Source: Gammaproteobacteria bacterium (GTDB lineage Bacteria; Pseudomonadota; Gammaproteobacteria; Burkholderiales; Burkholderiaceae_C). From it: a stretch of 64,000 bases of DNA. The position numbers and the translations under genes were made by a program. The notes under the pieces were generated by a model. That model was not told the origin of the DNA, did not search any database, and saw only the letters and a list, made by a program, of their open reading frames with translations. Position 1 is the stretch's first letter; every line of letters begins with the position of its first letter. The stretch spans positions 124,001-188,000 of the forward strand of contig JAHJWB010000016.1 in assembly GCA_018828125.1 (NCBI GenBank). Reading direction: 5' to 3'. Shown one piece after another: positions 52,503 to 61,230 of the stretch.

Positions 52503-53669
52503 TCAGTTCGGCTGCAAGCGCAACAATCGCCCCTGCGGGCTGTCCGTCACCATGTAGAGCAATCCGTCCGGCCCCTGGCGCACGTCGCGAATGCGCTCAC
52601 CGTTGCCTTGCAGGAGTTTCTCCTCTCGCTGCACCTTGCCTGCCGCCAGTTCCAGCCGGTGCAGCGTGCCGAACTTGAGCGACCCGACAAACAGGCTGCC
52701 CTGCCAGGCCGTGCCATAGCGCGTGCTGGTCAGAAACGCCATGCCCGACGGCGCAATCGACGGCACCCAGTAGTGCAAGGGTTGTTCCATCCCCGCCTTG
52801 GCGGTGCCCTCGCCCAATTTGCCGCCGCCATAGTTCTCGCCGTAGGTGATCACCGGCCAGCCATAGTTGCGACCGGGCTGGGGTTGGTTGACCTCGTCGC
52901 CGCCCTGGGGGCCGTGTTCGTGCATCCACAGCTTGCCGTCGGGAGCAAGGGTGGCGCCTTGGGAGTTGCGGTGGCCGTAACTCCAGATTTCGGGCAAGGC
53001 GCCAGCTTGTTTGGCAAAGGGGTTGTCGGGTGGTGCGGCGCCATCAGCGGTGATGCGGATCACCTTGCCATGGTGGTTGTCCAGCTTTTGCGCGTCGTCC
53101 TTGCGGTGGTAGCGGTCCCCCAGGGTCACAAACAGGTGGCCGTCCGCGGTCTGCGCGATGCGGCAGCCAAAATGCAGCGCGCTTTCGACCTTGGGGCGCT
53201 GGCTGAATATGACCTGCACGTTTTGCAGACCGCGTCCATCATCCGCCAACGTGGCCCGGGCCAGCGCCGTGCTGTTGCCGCCGCCTCTGCTGCTACCTGC
53301 CGCAGCGGGTTCAGAAAAACAAAAGAAGATGCGGCGGTTGCGGGCAAAGTCTGTGTCCGTCACCACATCCAGCAAACCGCCCTGCCCGCCCGTCGCCACA
53401 GCGGGCAATCCTGACAGTGCGGGGCCGACCTGCCCGCTGGCGCTGACGATGCGCATGCGGCCCGCCCGTTCGGTGACCAGAAACTGCCCGTCCGGCAGAA
53501 ATGCCAAGGCCCATGGGTTCACCAGCCCGGTCGCAACCGGAACCAAGGAAACGGGCGCGGTAGCTGTGGTTTGAGCCTCAGCGTTTGCCACAGTGCCCAC
53601 CGCTACCAAAAACATAGCTACTTGCGCTTTATGGATAAGCGCCAGAGGCCATTTTTGCTTCAATTTCAT
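52503..53669 (-). CDS. PQQ-dependent sugar dehydrogenase (soluble GDH/aldose dehydrogenase family)
   Basis: The 388-residue six-bladed beta-propeller protein starts at the ATG at 53669, nine bases after GGAG. After the signal peptide it shows VATGLVNPWALAFLPDGQFLVTERAGRMRI, ARNRRIFFCFSEP, LGDRYHRKDDAQKLDNHHGKVIRI, the YGHRNSQGATLAPDGKLWMHEHGPQGGDEVN motif and PSIAPSGMAF, all hallmarks of periplasmic PQQ-dependent aldose dehydrogenases. Residues 2-21, most of the signal peptide, are encoded by a copy of the dispersed palindromic element, so export signal and repeat are the same DNA. No PQQ synthesis genes are in the window. Confidence 0.92.
   Translation of the reverse strand: MKLKQKWPLALIHKAQVAMFLVAVGTVANAEAQTTATAPVSLVPVATGLVNPWALAFLPDGQFLVTERAGRMRIVSASGQVGPALSGLPAVATGGQGGLLDVVTDTDFARNRRIFFCFSEPAAAGSSRGGGNSTALARATLADDGRGLQNVQVIFSQRPKVESALHFGCRIAQTADGHLFVTLGDRYHRKDDAQKLDNHHGKVIRITADGAAPPDNPFAKQAGALPEIWSYGHRNSQGATLAPDGKLWMHEHGPQGGDEVNQPQPGRNYGWPVITYGENYGGGKLGEGTAKAGMEQPLHYWVPSIAPSGMAFLTSTRYGTAWQGSLFVGSLKFGTLHRLELAAGKVQREEKLLQGNGERIRDVRQGPDGLLYMVTDSPQGRLLRLQPN
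53608..53666. repeat. Dispersed palindromic element, copy 8 (translated as a signal peptide)
   Basis: The core GCGCTT (53624-53629)/AAGCGC (53637-53642) has family flanks CCAAAAACATAGCTA and CAGAGGCCATTTTTGCTTCAA. The element spans almost the whole stretch between the start codon of the sugar dehydrogenase and its signal-peptide h-region. Confidence 0.88.
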
Positions 53670-53839
53670 GCGATATATCTCCGCCAAATGATGAGGATGG
53701 CTGTGCCTTCCTGGCGACAAGGCGATGCACTTGCGCGCAGCTTGCAAACAGGGGTGCGAAGGGTTTTCTGAACCAAATCAACAGCTTGCAACCGGTTCGG
53801 TTATTGGTAAGTGAGCGTAGCGTGTTACCCTTCGCCCCC

Positions 53840-54427
53840 ATGTCCCGATGGTTTTGTGTCCTCCTACTGGCCTGTGCCACCGCCGCCCAGGCTGCGCCCC
53901 AGGCGCCGAACCCTGATGAATTTGATCGTTTTGTCGCCGACAAAGGCTTGCTGACAAGGCTGGAAGACGCCAGTCACAAAGTTGCCGACAAGGTGGCGGA
54001 CAAAGCCCACACCGTGGCCGACCACGCCTCTCACCTGGTGGTCAACGCCATGGGGTTCCTGGGTGTTCCGTACAAGCGTGGCGGCAACAGCGCCGACACC
54101 GGGTTTGACTGCAGCGGCTTTGTACGCGCCATCTACGAGCAGACCGTAGGCCTCTTGCTCCCCCGTCGCGCCGACCAGCAGGCCGCTGCCACCCAGGTCA
54201 TCGACAAAAAAGAACTTCAACCCGGCGACCTCGTGTTCTTCAACACCATGCGCCGCAACTTCAGCCACGTCGGTATCTACGTGGGCGACGGTAAATTCAT
54301 TCACGCACCGCGCAGCGGCGCCCAAGTTCGGGTCGAAGACATGGGAGTGGCCTACTGGGCGCGCCGTTTCAACGGCGCACGCCGCGTAGCCGCTTCAGCT
54401 AACGAGGACACGGCTCAGACCAAGTAA
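53840..54427 (+). CDS. NlpC/P60-family (C40) cell-wall peptidase
   Basis: The 195-residue secreted protein has a signal peptide ending TAAQAAP and an amphipathic Lys/Ala/Asp-rich helix (about 41-66, with repeated VADK). The NlpC/P60 domain has FDCSGFVRAIYE (Cys91), PGDLVFFNTMRRNFSHVGIYVGDG (His143) and FIHAP (His155), the usual Cys-His-His set. It should cleave peptidoglycan stem peptides, probably at D-Glu-diamino acid bonds. The ATG at 53840 gives a proper signal peptide. It is convergent with the gene at 54460. Confidence 0.92.
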   Translation: MSRWFCVLLLACATAAQAAPQAPNPDEFDRFVADKGLLTRLEDASHKVADKVADKAHTVADHASHLVVNAMGFLGVPYKRGGNSADTGFDCSGFVRAIYEQTVGLLLPRRADQQAAATQVIDKKELQPGDLVFFNTMRRNFSHVGIYVGDGKFIHAPRSGAQVRVEDMGVAYWARRFNGARRVAASANEDTAQTK

Positions 54428-54459
54428 GCAAGCTGCCTGGACCGGTTCTGGGCCCTGGC

Positions 54460-54840
54460 TTATTTTTTGATCTCGTACACCGTCTCGGTGCTCTGAATGG
54501 GCCCACCCACCACATTGACGGGCCGTGCCGACGGGTCGCGCAACATGGCTTTGGCAGCCGCCATGCCGGCCTGATAACGTGACCGCGCTTCGGATTCGCA
54601 AGCTTTGCGTTCTGTCGTCATCATCGTGCGGCACTCTTCCAGACTCACCTTGAGGCCCCCACCGGCCTCGCGAATCGCGGATTGGTAGCGCTGCTGCGGT
54701 GTCACGTCCGGCATCGCCCCCCGCTGTAGCGAGGCCTCATCACTTTGCGCCCATGCGGCGGGGGGAGCGGATGCCAGAGCGCCTAAAGTCAGCGCGGCGG
54801 CAAAGACGAGTGAGCTGCGGCCAAAAATGAATCTTTTCAT
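54460..54840 (-). CDS. Small secreted protein of unknown function
   Basis: The 126-residue product has a signal peptide (about 1-31, ending PAAWAQS) and a mature region of about 95 residues predicted to be largely helical. It carries two cysteines (EECR and KACES) and no recognised domain. Related short proteins occur in Comamonadaceae as hypothetical proteins. The gene is divergent from the cyclase-like gene, with about 70 bases between the starts. Confidence 0.72.
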   Translation of the reverse strand: MKRFIFGRSSLVFAAALTLGALASAPPAAWAQSDEASLQRGAMPDVTPQQRYQSAIREAGGGLKVSLEECRTMMTTERKACESEARSRYQAGMAAAKAMLRDPSARPVNVVGGPIQSTETVYEIKK

Positions 54841-54911
54841 GGGAGTGCCTTTCGGTACGCTTGCTGGAGTGTTACGGGCTGTGGACTTCGCTACAGCCAG
54901 TCAATGGAGCG

Positions 54912-55670
54912 ATGTTGAGCCAACTGGGAAGCGTAGGCCGCAAGCAGCTGCCGCGCTACGATGTCGGACACCTCCCACACAGCACCGCCATGCACGCCCC
55001 CATACACACGCCCGCTGCGGCCGACGCTTCACATGCCAGCGCCCAAGCCCACAACAAGGCTTTTTTGCACCACCTGCTTTCGCAGCGCAACCAGACTCCG
55101 TTGAACGCGGCGGCCATTGACGCTGCCATTGCGCAGGCGTTTGTGCGGGATGTCGCGATTCTGGTGCTGGACATGTGTGGCTTCTCGCGCATCACGCAAA
55201 GCCACGGGATCATCCATTTTCTGGCGATGATCCACCAGATGGAGCAGGCCGCCTGCCCCGCCATCACGGGGAACGGGGGGCAGGTCATCAAGCAGGAAGC
55301 CGACAACCTGTTTGCGGTGTTCAGCACGCCGGGACAAGCCCTGGATGCGGCCCTGGACACGCTGAGAGCGCTAGACGCCATGAACGCGGTGTTGCCAGAC
55401 GAGCGGGCACTGAACGTGAGCGCGGGCATTGGCTTTGGCCCTACTTTGGTGATCGCCAACGAAGACCTTTTCGGCGCCGAAATGAACTGCGCGTGCAAGC
55501 TGGGCGAAGACATCGCCGTAGCAGGCGAAATTCTGCTGACCCATGCCGCATATGCGGCGCTGCCATCCGGCAGGTATGCGTGTTCGTCCAGCCATTACCA
55601 GGTGTCCGGGTTGGACCTGCACTCCCACCGCTTTGAAAAGTGTCTGTACACCCGACCCCTGGGTTCTTGA
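54912..55670 (+). CDS. Class III adenylate/guanylate cyclase-domain protein
   Basis: The protein is essentially a single cyclase homology domain (about residues 75-250). AILVLDMCGFSRITQ carries the first metal Asp (D87) and KQEADNLFAVF the second (D131). A GIGFGPTLVIANEDLFGAEMNCACKLGEDIA segment is typical of the family. No sensor or membrane domain is attached. The start is uncertain: ATGs at 54912 and 54990 and a TTG at 54861 are all in frame, and none has a good ribosome site. It may make cAMP or simply bind nucleotide. Confidence 0.75.
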   Translation: MLSQLGSVGRKQLPRYDVGHLPHSTAMHAPIHTPAAADASHASAQAHNKAFLHHLLSQRNQTPLNAAAIDAAIAQAFVRDVAILVLDMCGFSRITQSHGIIHFLAMIHQMEQAACPAITGNGGQVIKQEADNLFAVFSTPGQALDAALDTLRALDAMNAVLPDERALNVSAGIGFGPTLVIANEDLFGAEMNCACKLGEDIAVAGEILLTHAAYAALPSGRYACSSSHYQVSGLDLHSHRFEKCLYTRPLGS

Positions 55671-55819
55671 CGGCCCGAACCTTTGGGCGGTGAGTGACTG
55701 CAACCCGATTGTTTGCCCGGTCAGACCGCGGGACGCCTTCTAAGGGTTTTGTCCGACAGGGGTGTAACCCCTTCATCCCTAAAGTGACTCGGTCGTCATC
55801 ACCACAAAAAGGGAAACAC

Positions 55820-56068
55820 ATGCTGTCATTGTTGGGAACGTTGTTGATCGGACTGGTGGTTGGACTCATTGCACGGGCCGTCAAACCCGGAAATGACAAA
55901 GTGGGCTGGATCATGACTTCGCTGCTGGGTGTGGCGGGGTCATTTCTTGCCAGCTACGTTGGCATCGCCATGGGCTGGTACCAGCAAGGTGAAGCAGCGG
56001 GCTGGATTGCCTCGGTGATGGGCGCGATCGTGCTGCTTGTGCTTTTCAACCTGATCAAAAGCAAGTGA
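55820..56068 (+). CDS. GlsB/YeaQ/YmgE-family small membrane protein
   Basis: The 82-residue protein has three membrane helices and the family signature LIGLVVGLIARAVKPGNDKVGWIMTSLLGVAGSFLASYVG. AGGGA lies five bases before the ATG at 55820. Members are stress-linked (transglycosylase-associated) with no defined activity. A short perfect hairpin (55758-55772) lies upstream. Confidence 0.9.
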   Translation: MLSLLGTLLIGLVVGLIARAVKPGNDKVGWIMTSLLGVAGSFLASYVGIAMGWYQQGEAAGWIASVMGAIVLLVLFNLIKSK

Positions 56069-56126
56069 AACCCCAACGTGCTGCGACCAAATCAATGGGG
56101 TCATCAGCGTAACAAGGCAATGCACC

Positions 56127-56663
56127 ATGGTTGAATCCACAACCCCGTTCGTGGGAGAAACGCCCTGCCGTGCGGAGGACGATCACATTCACGCAGCGAG
56201 GCAGCGCAGTAACCGCCTCCTGCACCGGCGAGCCCTGGTAGCGGCGGTGGCCAGCGCAATGCCCGTGCCTGGGCTGGACTGGGCCGTGGATGCGGCCCTC
56301 TTGTCTCGGTTGCTGCCGCAGATCAGCGCGGAGTTTGGCTTGTCGGCCGAACAGATCGACCGCCTGGATCCGGGCGCGCGCGAGCGCGTGCAAAAAGCGT
56401 TGGGTCTCGTGGGGTCGGTGTTGATTGGAAAGCTCATCACTCGGGACGTGATTACGCGGCTTGCGCAAACCGCGGGCGTGCGGCTTACCACCAAACAGGT
56501 CGCCAAATATGTGCCCCTTGCCGGACAGGCAGTGTCTGCGGCGTTGGGTTATGCGATCCTGCGTTATCTGGGCCAACAGCACATACGGGATTGCGAGAGT
56601 GTTTGTCGGGCCGCACGATTGCCCCCACCCTCGGCAGCGGCTGCTCGAACCACTGCCACCTGA
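56127..56663 (+). CDS. Hypothetical membrane-associated protein (DUF697/YcjF-like region)
   Basis: The 178-residue protein contains RRALVAAVASAMPVPGLDWAVDAALLSRLLPQISAEFGLS (from about 35), which resembles the amphipathic GTPase-associated DUF697/YcjF-like segment. A Gly/Ala-rich segment, KYVPLAGQAVSAALGYAILRYLG, follows. Similarity is only at the level of pattern. It follows the YeaQ-like gene by about 60 bases and is convergent with the CtaG-like gene. Confidence 0.65.
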   Translation: MVESTTPFVGETPCRAEDDHIHAARQRSNRLLHRRALVAAVASAMPVPGLDWAVDAALLSRLLPQISAEFGLSAEQIDRLDPGARERVQKALGLVGSVLIGKLITRDVITRLAQTAGVRLTTKQVAKYVPLAGQAVSAALGYAILRYLGQQHIRDCESVCRAARLPPPSAAAARTTAT

Positions 56664-56694
56664 AGGACGTTCCCGCAGCGCGTCTGGCATCCCA

Positions 56695-57534
56695 TCAAGT
56701 GGGGCTGCCTGAATGGTCAGGTCTGGATGAATCGGGACGCGATTCCCGGTTCCCCAACCAGCCAAAACCCACCCACGCGGCGGCCAGCAGATACACAGCG
56801 CCGCCAGGAATCCACATCACCAGACCGGCAAGTTGCTGGTCCCATAGCTCGCGCGACTCGCCTGCATACAGTACCGCGGGCGCAAAGGTGAGCAGTGCGC
56901 CCAACAGGCCTGTGTGCATGACCGTAAACAGCAGTGCCAAGGTAGCCTGAATGGCGCCGGCCATTCCGGGCCGCAATACCGACCACCAGAAGAGCCATCC
57001 GGTGAAGAGAAAACTGGCGTGCTCCAACACATGCCAGCCGTTGGACAACACCGCCGCCATGTAAGGCCCTGGGGCATGCCATGTCCAGATGGCGGCGGCG
57101 TGAAGTAAAGCGCAGGCCATGGGGCGGCGTGTAAGCCGTTGAGCAGCGCGCCAGACCACATCCACCGCAGGGCCCGCGCACGCGCGCCACTGTGGCAATG
57201 GGCGCGCGAGCACTGCCAATGGCGCCACCACGGTGATCAGCAACATGTGCTGCACCATGTGCCAGGCCGTACTGCTGCCCGCCATGTCGTCGAAAGGCCC
57301 GAACAAGGCAATGCCCGCCACCAACATGGCCATGTGAAAGAGCGCTCGCCGCAGGGGTTCGGGCCGTTTGCGAATAGCGCCAAACAGATAACCGAACCAC
57401 GCGGCTACAAACAGAATTTGGGAGGCCCAGATGGGTGCGTGCGCCCCTTCGCCGGTAAATACATTGCCATGCGCAGCGACTGGACCCGCGGCCATCCCCG
57501 CGACTCCCATCACCAGCACTTGCGCTAAACGCAC
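56695..57534 (-). CDS. Cytochrome c oxidase assembly protein (caa3-type CtaG family)
   Basis: The 279-residue polytopic membrane protein has about six helices. It carries the family segments WHMVQHMLLITVVAPLAVLARP, WTWHAPGPYMAAVLSNGWHVLEHASFLFTGWLFWW and LLGALLTFAPAVLYA, with conserved His residues likely to bind copper. The N-terminus reads like a signal peptide if the GTG at 57534 is used, which overlaps the preceding small gene by ten bases; an ATG at 57510 is an alternative. It should deliver copper to the oxidase encoded upstream. Confidence 0.88.
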   Translation of the reverse strand: MRLAQVLVMGVAGMAAGPVAAHGNVFTGEGAHAPIWASQILFVAAWFGYLFGAIRKRPEPLRRALFHMAMLVAGIALFGPFDDMAGSSTAWHMVQHMLLITVVAPLAVLARPLPQWRACAGPAVDVVWRAAQRLTRRPMACALLHAAAIWTWHAPGPYMAAVLSNGWHVLEHASFLFTGWLFWWSVLRPGMAGAIQATLALLFTVMHTGLLGALLTFAPAVLYAGESRELWDQQLAGLVMWIPGGAVYLLAAAWVGFGWLGNRESRPDSSRPDHSGSPT

Positions 57535-57884
57535 GGCGCCAGGACCAGTAATGGCAGCGCCACGACCACCGTAGACGCCGCAGCCGCGCCATGCAGCACT
57601 GCCGCCGCTGACGCAAAAAACCGCTGCCGCACCATGCCCTGCTCTGCCCCCGCCAAGCCTGCCGCTGCGCGCGCCGACCGCCATGCTGCAATCAGAAACC
57701 CCACCGAAAACACGAGGGAGAGGGCCAGCAGCGCACCGTTGACCCAGTTCCACGGCCCCGTCTGCGCAGGCGGCGGCGCCACCGCGCAGGCCACTGCGGA
57801 GCCTCCATACACAAGGCACAGCCACACAAACCAGAGCGCCAGCCCTGTTATCAATTGCGCCGGATGCCCCTGGCCCAGCCTCAT
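57525..57884 (-). CDS. Small three-helix membrane protein of the oxidase locus
   Basis: The 119-residue product has three hydrophobic helices (about 13-33, 46-68, 90-113) and no named domain that I recognise. The ATG at 57884 overlaps the stop of the oxidase subunit gene by four bases, and it overlaps the CtaG-like gene by ten. It is therefore an integral member of the operon, perhaps a subunit IV analogue or assembly factor. Confidence 0.72.
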   Translation of the reverse strand: MRLGQGHPAQLITGLALWFVWLCLVYGGSAVACAVAPPPAQTGPWNWVNGALLALSLVFSVGFLIAAWRSARAAAGLAGAEQGMVRQRFFASAAAVLHGAAAASTVVVALPLLVLAPCV

Positions 57885-60445
57885 ACCGCCCCCGCCCGGA
57901 AAGCCAGTGGCAGCAGCGCCATCACCAGCCACGCCACGGCAGCCGCGCCAGTGGTGAAGCGCCACCACAGGGCGACCACTACCGGCTCGTAAGGCGCATG
58001 CACTCCCACATATCCCAGGTGCACCCGCCATGCCTGCAGTGTGGCCAGCACCGTGGCGACTGCTGCATGCGCCAGCAGGAAATACAGCGTGAAGGTGAGC
58101 ACTGCGTCATGTGCCAACCGGGTGGGCTCCAGCGGGGCCATCGCCAACAGCGCAACAAGTCCCGCACTGGCGCACGCACCGAAGGCCGCCGCCGCTCCCA
58201 GACGCGCCGCCAGTCCTGTTGCGCGAGCGGCTTTCAAGCCAGCCACGGCGCGTTGCATGCACCAAGTGCCCGCGCCCAACCCCAAAGCAATGGCCGCCAG
58301 CGGCCAGACACCCAGCGGCGACTGCGCAGGAGGTTCCCAATGCGGCGCCACCGTCCACAGATACAGCCAGCCAAAAAGCAGCGACGTGAACAGCGCCGCG
58401 TCGGCCAGCAGTGTCAGGCCCATGCCCCAAAGGCCGGGACCGTCAAAAGTACGGGAGTGCAGCTGGAGGCCTTCTGGCAGGTCATGCGCCTCGCCCGCCG
58501 CGGCAGCGGGATGCGCGCCGTTTTCCCACGACCAGCGCAACAGCACCACCACAGCGGCTAACGCCGCCCCGGCGGCGAACCCATACGCTTTGAGCAGCAA
58601 AAGAATGCAAACCAGCGCCAGCCACAAGCCCGCAATCAGCGGCCACCAGGAATTGCCCGGCAGATGAATGACCTCGCGCGGGCGCCCGGTGACCGGGTCG
58701 CTGCCTAGCGTTTCCCGCCGACCGTGGTGCGCACGGGGCAAGGCGTGCTGCCCTGCTGCAATCGTGTGCGGCAGGTTGGGGTCATCCCACAGCGGATGGC
58801 GGGTAGACAACGGGGGCTGGCTGGCAAAGTTGTAGGAGCGAGGGGGTGTTCCAGAGGCCCACTCCAGCGTGTCCGCTTCCCAGGGATTGAGAGGTGCACG
58901 GCGGCCTAACTTGAAATGCAACACGACATCCAGGATGACGGTAGCCACACCAAAGGCCATGACAAAGCTGAAGATGGACGACACGAGATTGGGAAGGTCC
59001 CAGCCCAGCCCGGCCTCGTAGGTGTAGACACGCCGGGGCATGCCCAGCAGCCCCGTCCAGTGCATCACCAAAAACGTGCCGTTGAACCCGATGAAGCTCA
59101 ACCAAAACCCCACCTTGGATAAGCGCTCAAAAGGCATGCGACCGCTGAAATGCGGAAGCCAGTAATACACACCCGCCACCAGCGGAAACAACATGCCGCC
59201 AATCAGCACGTAGTGGAAATGCGCCACCACAAAATGGGTGTCGTGCACCTGCCAGTCAAACGGGACAAACGCCAACATCACGCCGGTCAAGCCGCCCGCC
59301 ACAAAGATGAACAAAAAGCCAGCCACCCACAGCATGGGCACCGACCATACCGGCCGCCCGGTCCACAGCGTGGCAATCCACGCAAAAACCTGCACGCCCG
59401 TCGGTATGGCCACCAGCATGCTCGCCAGCGAAAAGAAGGCCATCGCCATCGCAGGGATGCCGACCGCGAACATGTGGTGCACCCACAGCCCGAAGCTGAG
59501 AAAACCAATGCTCACCAGCGAGATCACCACCCAGCGGTAGCCCACCAGCGGGCGCCGCGCAAACACCGGGACGATGGTTGACACAATGCCAGCGGCGGGG
59601 ATGAAGATGATGTAGACCTCCGGGTGGCCAAACAACCAGAAAAGGTGCTGCCAGAGCACGGCGTCCCCGCCCCGCGTGGGGTCGAAGAATGCCCATCCCG
59701 CAGCGCGTTCCAACTCCAGAAGGATTGAGCCGAGGATGAGGGGCGGGAAGCCCGTGATGATCATCATTGAGGTGACCAGCATTGCCCAGGCAAAGATGGG
59801 AATCTGATGCAACGCCATGCCCGCTGCCCGTGTGCGCAGGATGGACACCGCGATCTCGATGCCAGCCGCCATGGTGGATATCTCTACAAACGTCACCCCC
59901 AAAAGCCAGAAATCGGAGTTGAGCCCAGGTGAGTAGTGACTGCTGGACAGCGGCGTGTACATGAACCAGCCCGCGTCCGGCGCCAGCCCGAAAAGCAGGC
60001 TGCTCGTGAAAATGATGCCGCCAAACACGTAACACCAATAGCCAAACGCCGACAGCCGAGGAAAGACCAGATCACGCGCGCCGAGCATCTTTGGCAACAG
60101 GTAGGCGGCCAGCCCCTGCAGGATGGGCACGGCAAACAAAAACATCATCATCGTGCCGTGCATGGTGAAAGCCTGGTTGTAGGCCTCCGATCCCATGAAG
60201 GTCTGCCCCGGGCGTGCCAATTGGGCGCGCAGCAGCATGCCCAGCAACCCCGCCAGAAGGAAGAACACCCCTCCCGTCAACAAAAATCGCACTGCAATAC
60301 CGCTGTGGTTGACCATGCTCAGCGCACGCCAGCCGGTGGGGTTTCCCCAGACGGCTTCGAACTCTGCGTGCAGGGCCTCTGGGTCGCTCACCGGCGGGTG
60401 CGCGGTCGGTGGGGTTGCAGGCGTTGAAAGCGTTGGATGGGTCAT
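57881..60445 (-). CDS. ctaD: Cytochrome c oxidase subunit I/III fusion
   Basis: An 854-residue fusion. The first 540 or so residues are haem-copper oxidase subunit I, with the low-spin haem His in FTMHGTMMMFLF and the CuB region WLFGHPEVYIIFIPAAG (crosslinked His/Tyr). The HHMF, THFVVAHFHYVL pair holds the haem ligands. After a cytoplasmic linker the C-terminus (about 645-854) is subunit III, with LLADAALFTSLLFGWLYLWTV. The start at 60445 overlaps the coxB stop by four bases. The fused form recalls caa3/CoxAC enzymes. Confidence 0.93.
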   Translation of the reverse strand: MTHPTLSTPATPPTAHPPVSDPEALHAEFEAVWGNPTGWRALSMVNHSGIAVRFLLTGGVFFLLAGLLGMLLRAQLARPGQTFMGSEAYNQAFTMHGTMMMFLFAVPILQGLAAYLLPKMLGARDLVFPRLSAFGYWCYVFGGIIFTSSLLFGLAPDAGWFMYTPLSSSHYSPGLNSDFWLLGVTFVEISTMAAGIEIAVSILRTRAAGMALHQIPIFAWAMLVTSMMIITGFPPLILGSILLELERAAGWAFFDPTRGGDAVLWQHLFWLFGHPEVYIIFIPAAGIVSTIVPVFARRPLVGYRWVVISLVSIGFLSFGLWVHHMFAVGIPAMAMAFFSLASMLVAIPTGVQVFAWIATLWTGRPVWSVPMLWVAGFLFIFVAGGLTGVMLAFVPFDWQVHDTHFVVAHFHYVLIGGMLFPLVAGVYYWLPHFSGRMPFERLSKVGFWLSFIGFNGTFLVMHWTGLLGMPRRVYTYEAGLGWDLPNLVSSIFSFVMAFGVATVILDVVLHFKLGRRAPLNPWEADTLEWASGTPPRSYNFASQPPLSTRHPLWDDPNLPHTIAAGQHALPRAHHGRRETLGSDPVTGRPREVIHLPGNSWWPLIAGLWLALVCILLLLKAYGFAAGAALAAVVVLLRWSWENGAHPAAAAGEAHDLPEGLQLHSRTFDGPGLWGMGLTLLADAALFTSLLFGWLYLWTVAPHWEPPAQSPLGVWPLAAIALGLGAGTWCMQRAVAGLKAARATGLAARLGAAAAFGACASAGLVALLAMAPLEPTRLAHDAVLTFTLYFLLAHAAVATVLATLQAWRVHLGYVGVHAPYEPVVVALWWRFTTGAAAVAWLVMALLPLAFRAGAV

Positions 60446-61230
60446 TGCGAAGCTGCTGCAGCAGGAGCGGAGGCGGGAGCGGGAGGACGTGAGGCCGCGG
60501 ACGCGAGCCATGCCTCGAATTCGGCGGCTTCCATGGCAATCACCGTCATGGTCATGTGCGCATGGTCCCGGCCGCAAAACTCGGCGCATTGGCCGCGGTA
60601 GACACCGGGTTCGTCCGCTTGCAGGCGCACGCGAAAGGTCCGCCCCGGTACGGCATCCAGCTTGCCGCCCAGCCGCGGCACCCAGAAGGAATGAATCACG
60701 TCCGCACTGCCGGTCAGCACATCCACAGGGCGTCCTGCAGGGATGCGCATCTCGTTGCGCAGCGTCACGCCGCTGGTGGGATAGTTCAGCTCCCACCACC
60801 ACTGGTGCCCGATGGCCTGTATCTCCAGCGGCGCGGGCGCATCGCGCCCGCCGCCTGGAAACGGTAATTGGTGCAGACCAGCGGGTGACCCAAACACCAC
60901 CAGCGCCGCAATGCTCACACTCGGCAGCACCAGGCCACCCCACACCAGCCAGCGCCGCTCCAAAGATTCGCTGTCGGACCGGGGTTCAGACACAGCACCC
61001 CGGCGCATGGCCAGCAGCCAAGCAGCAACCACCCCGACAAGCACCAACACCGCCACGGCAAGCATCCACCACCACACGGTGGCAATGGCTTGCGCCGACG
61101 GACCTGCCGGGTCCAGCGTTGATTGCGGCCCCTTGCACCCCGCCACCGATAGCGCTCCCAGCACAGGCAGAATGGCCGCATGAATCCGACACCCGAGCCC
61201 ATCCTCAGCCGCGCCGCCATAGCCGGGCAT
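60442..61230 (-). CDS. coxB: Cytochrome c oxidase subunit II
   Basis: The subunit has a lipobox-like LSVAGC, two membrane helices (about 50-70 and 100-118) and the CuA domain: IGHQWWWELNYP, VIHSFWVPRLGGK and GVYRGQCAEFCGRDHAHM, whose Cys pair, His and Met bind CuA. There is no C-terminal cytochrome c domain, unlike many caa3 enzymes. The start is uncertain. The ATG at 61230 gives 262 residues but overlaps the divergent DUF2231 gene by about 50 bases. A GTG at 61164 avoids that but leaves only eight residues before the lipobox, with no positive charge. Confidence 0.88.
   Translation of the reverse strand: MPGYGGAAEDGLGCRIHAAILPVLGALSVAGCKGPQSTLDPAGPSAQAIATVWWWMLAVAVLVLVGVVAAWLLAMRRGAVSEPRSDSESLERRWLVWGGLVLPSVSIAALVVFGSPAGLHQLPFPGGGRDAPAPLEIQAIGHQWWWELNYPTSGVTLRNEMRIPAGRPVDVLTGSADVIHSFWVPRLGGKLDAVPGRTFRVRLQADEPGVYRGQCAEFCGRDHAHMTMTVIAMEAAEFEAWLASAASRPPAPASAPAAAASQ

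Noticed and set aside
866-53666. Repeated palindromes as a CRISPR or other array
   Set aside because: Copies are 4-25 kb apart with no regular spacing and no cas genes.
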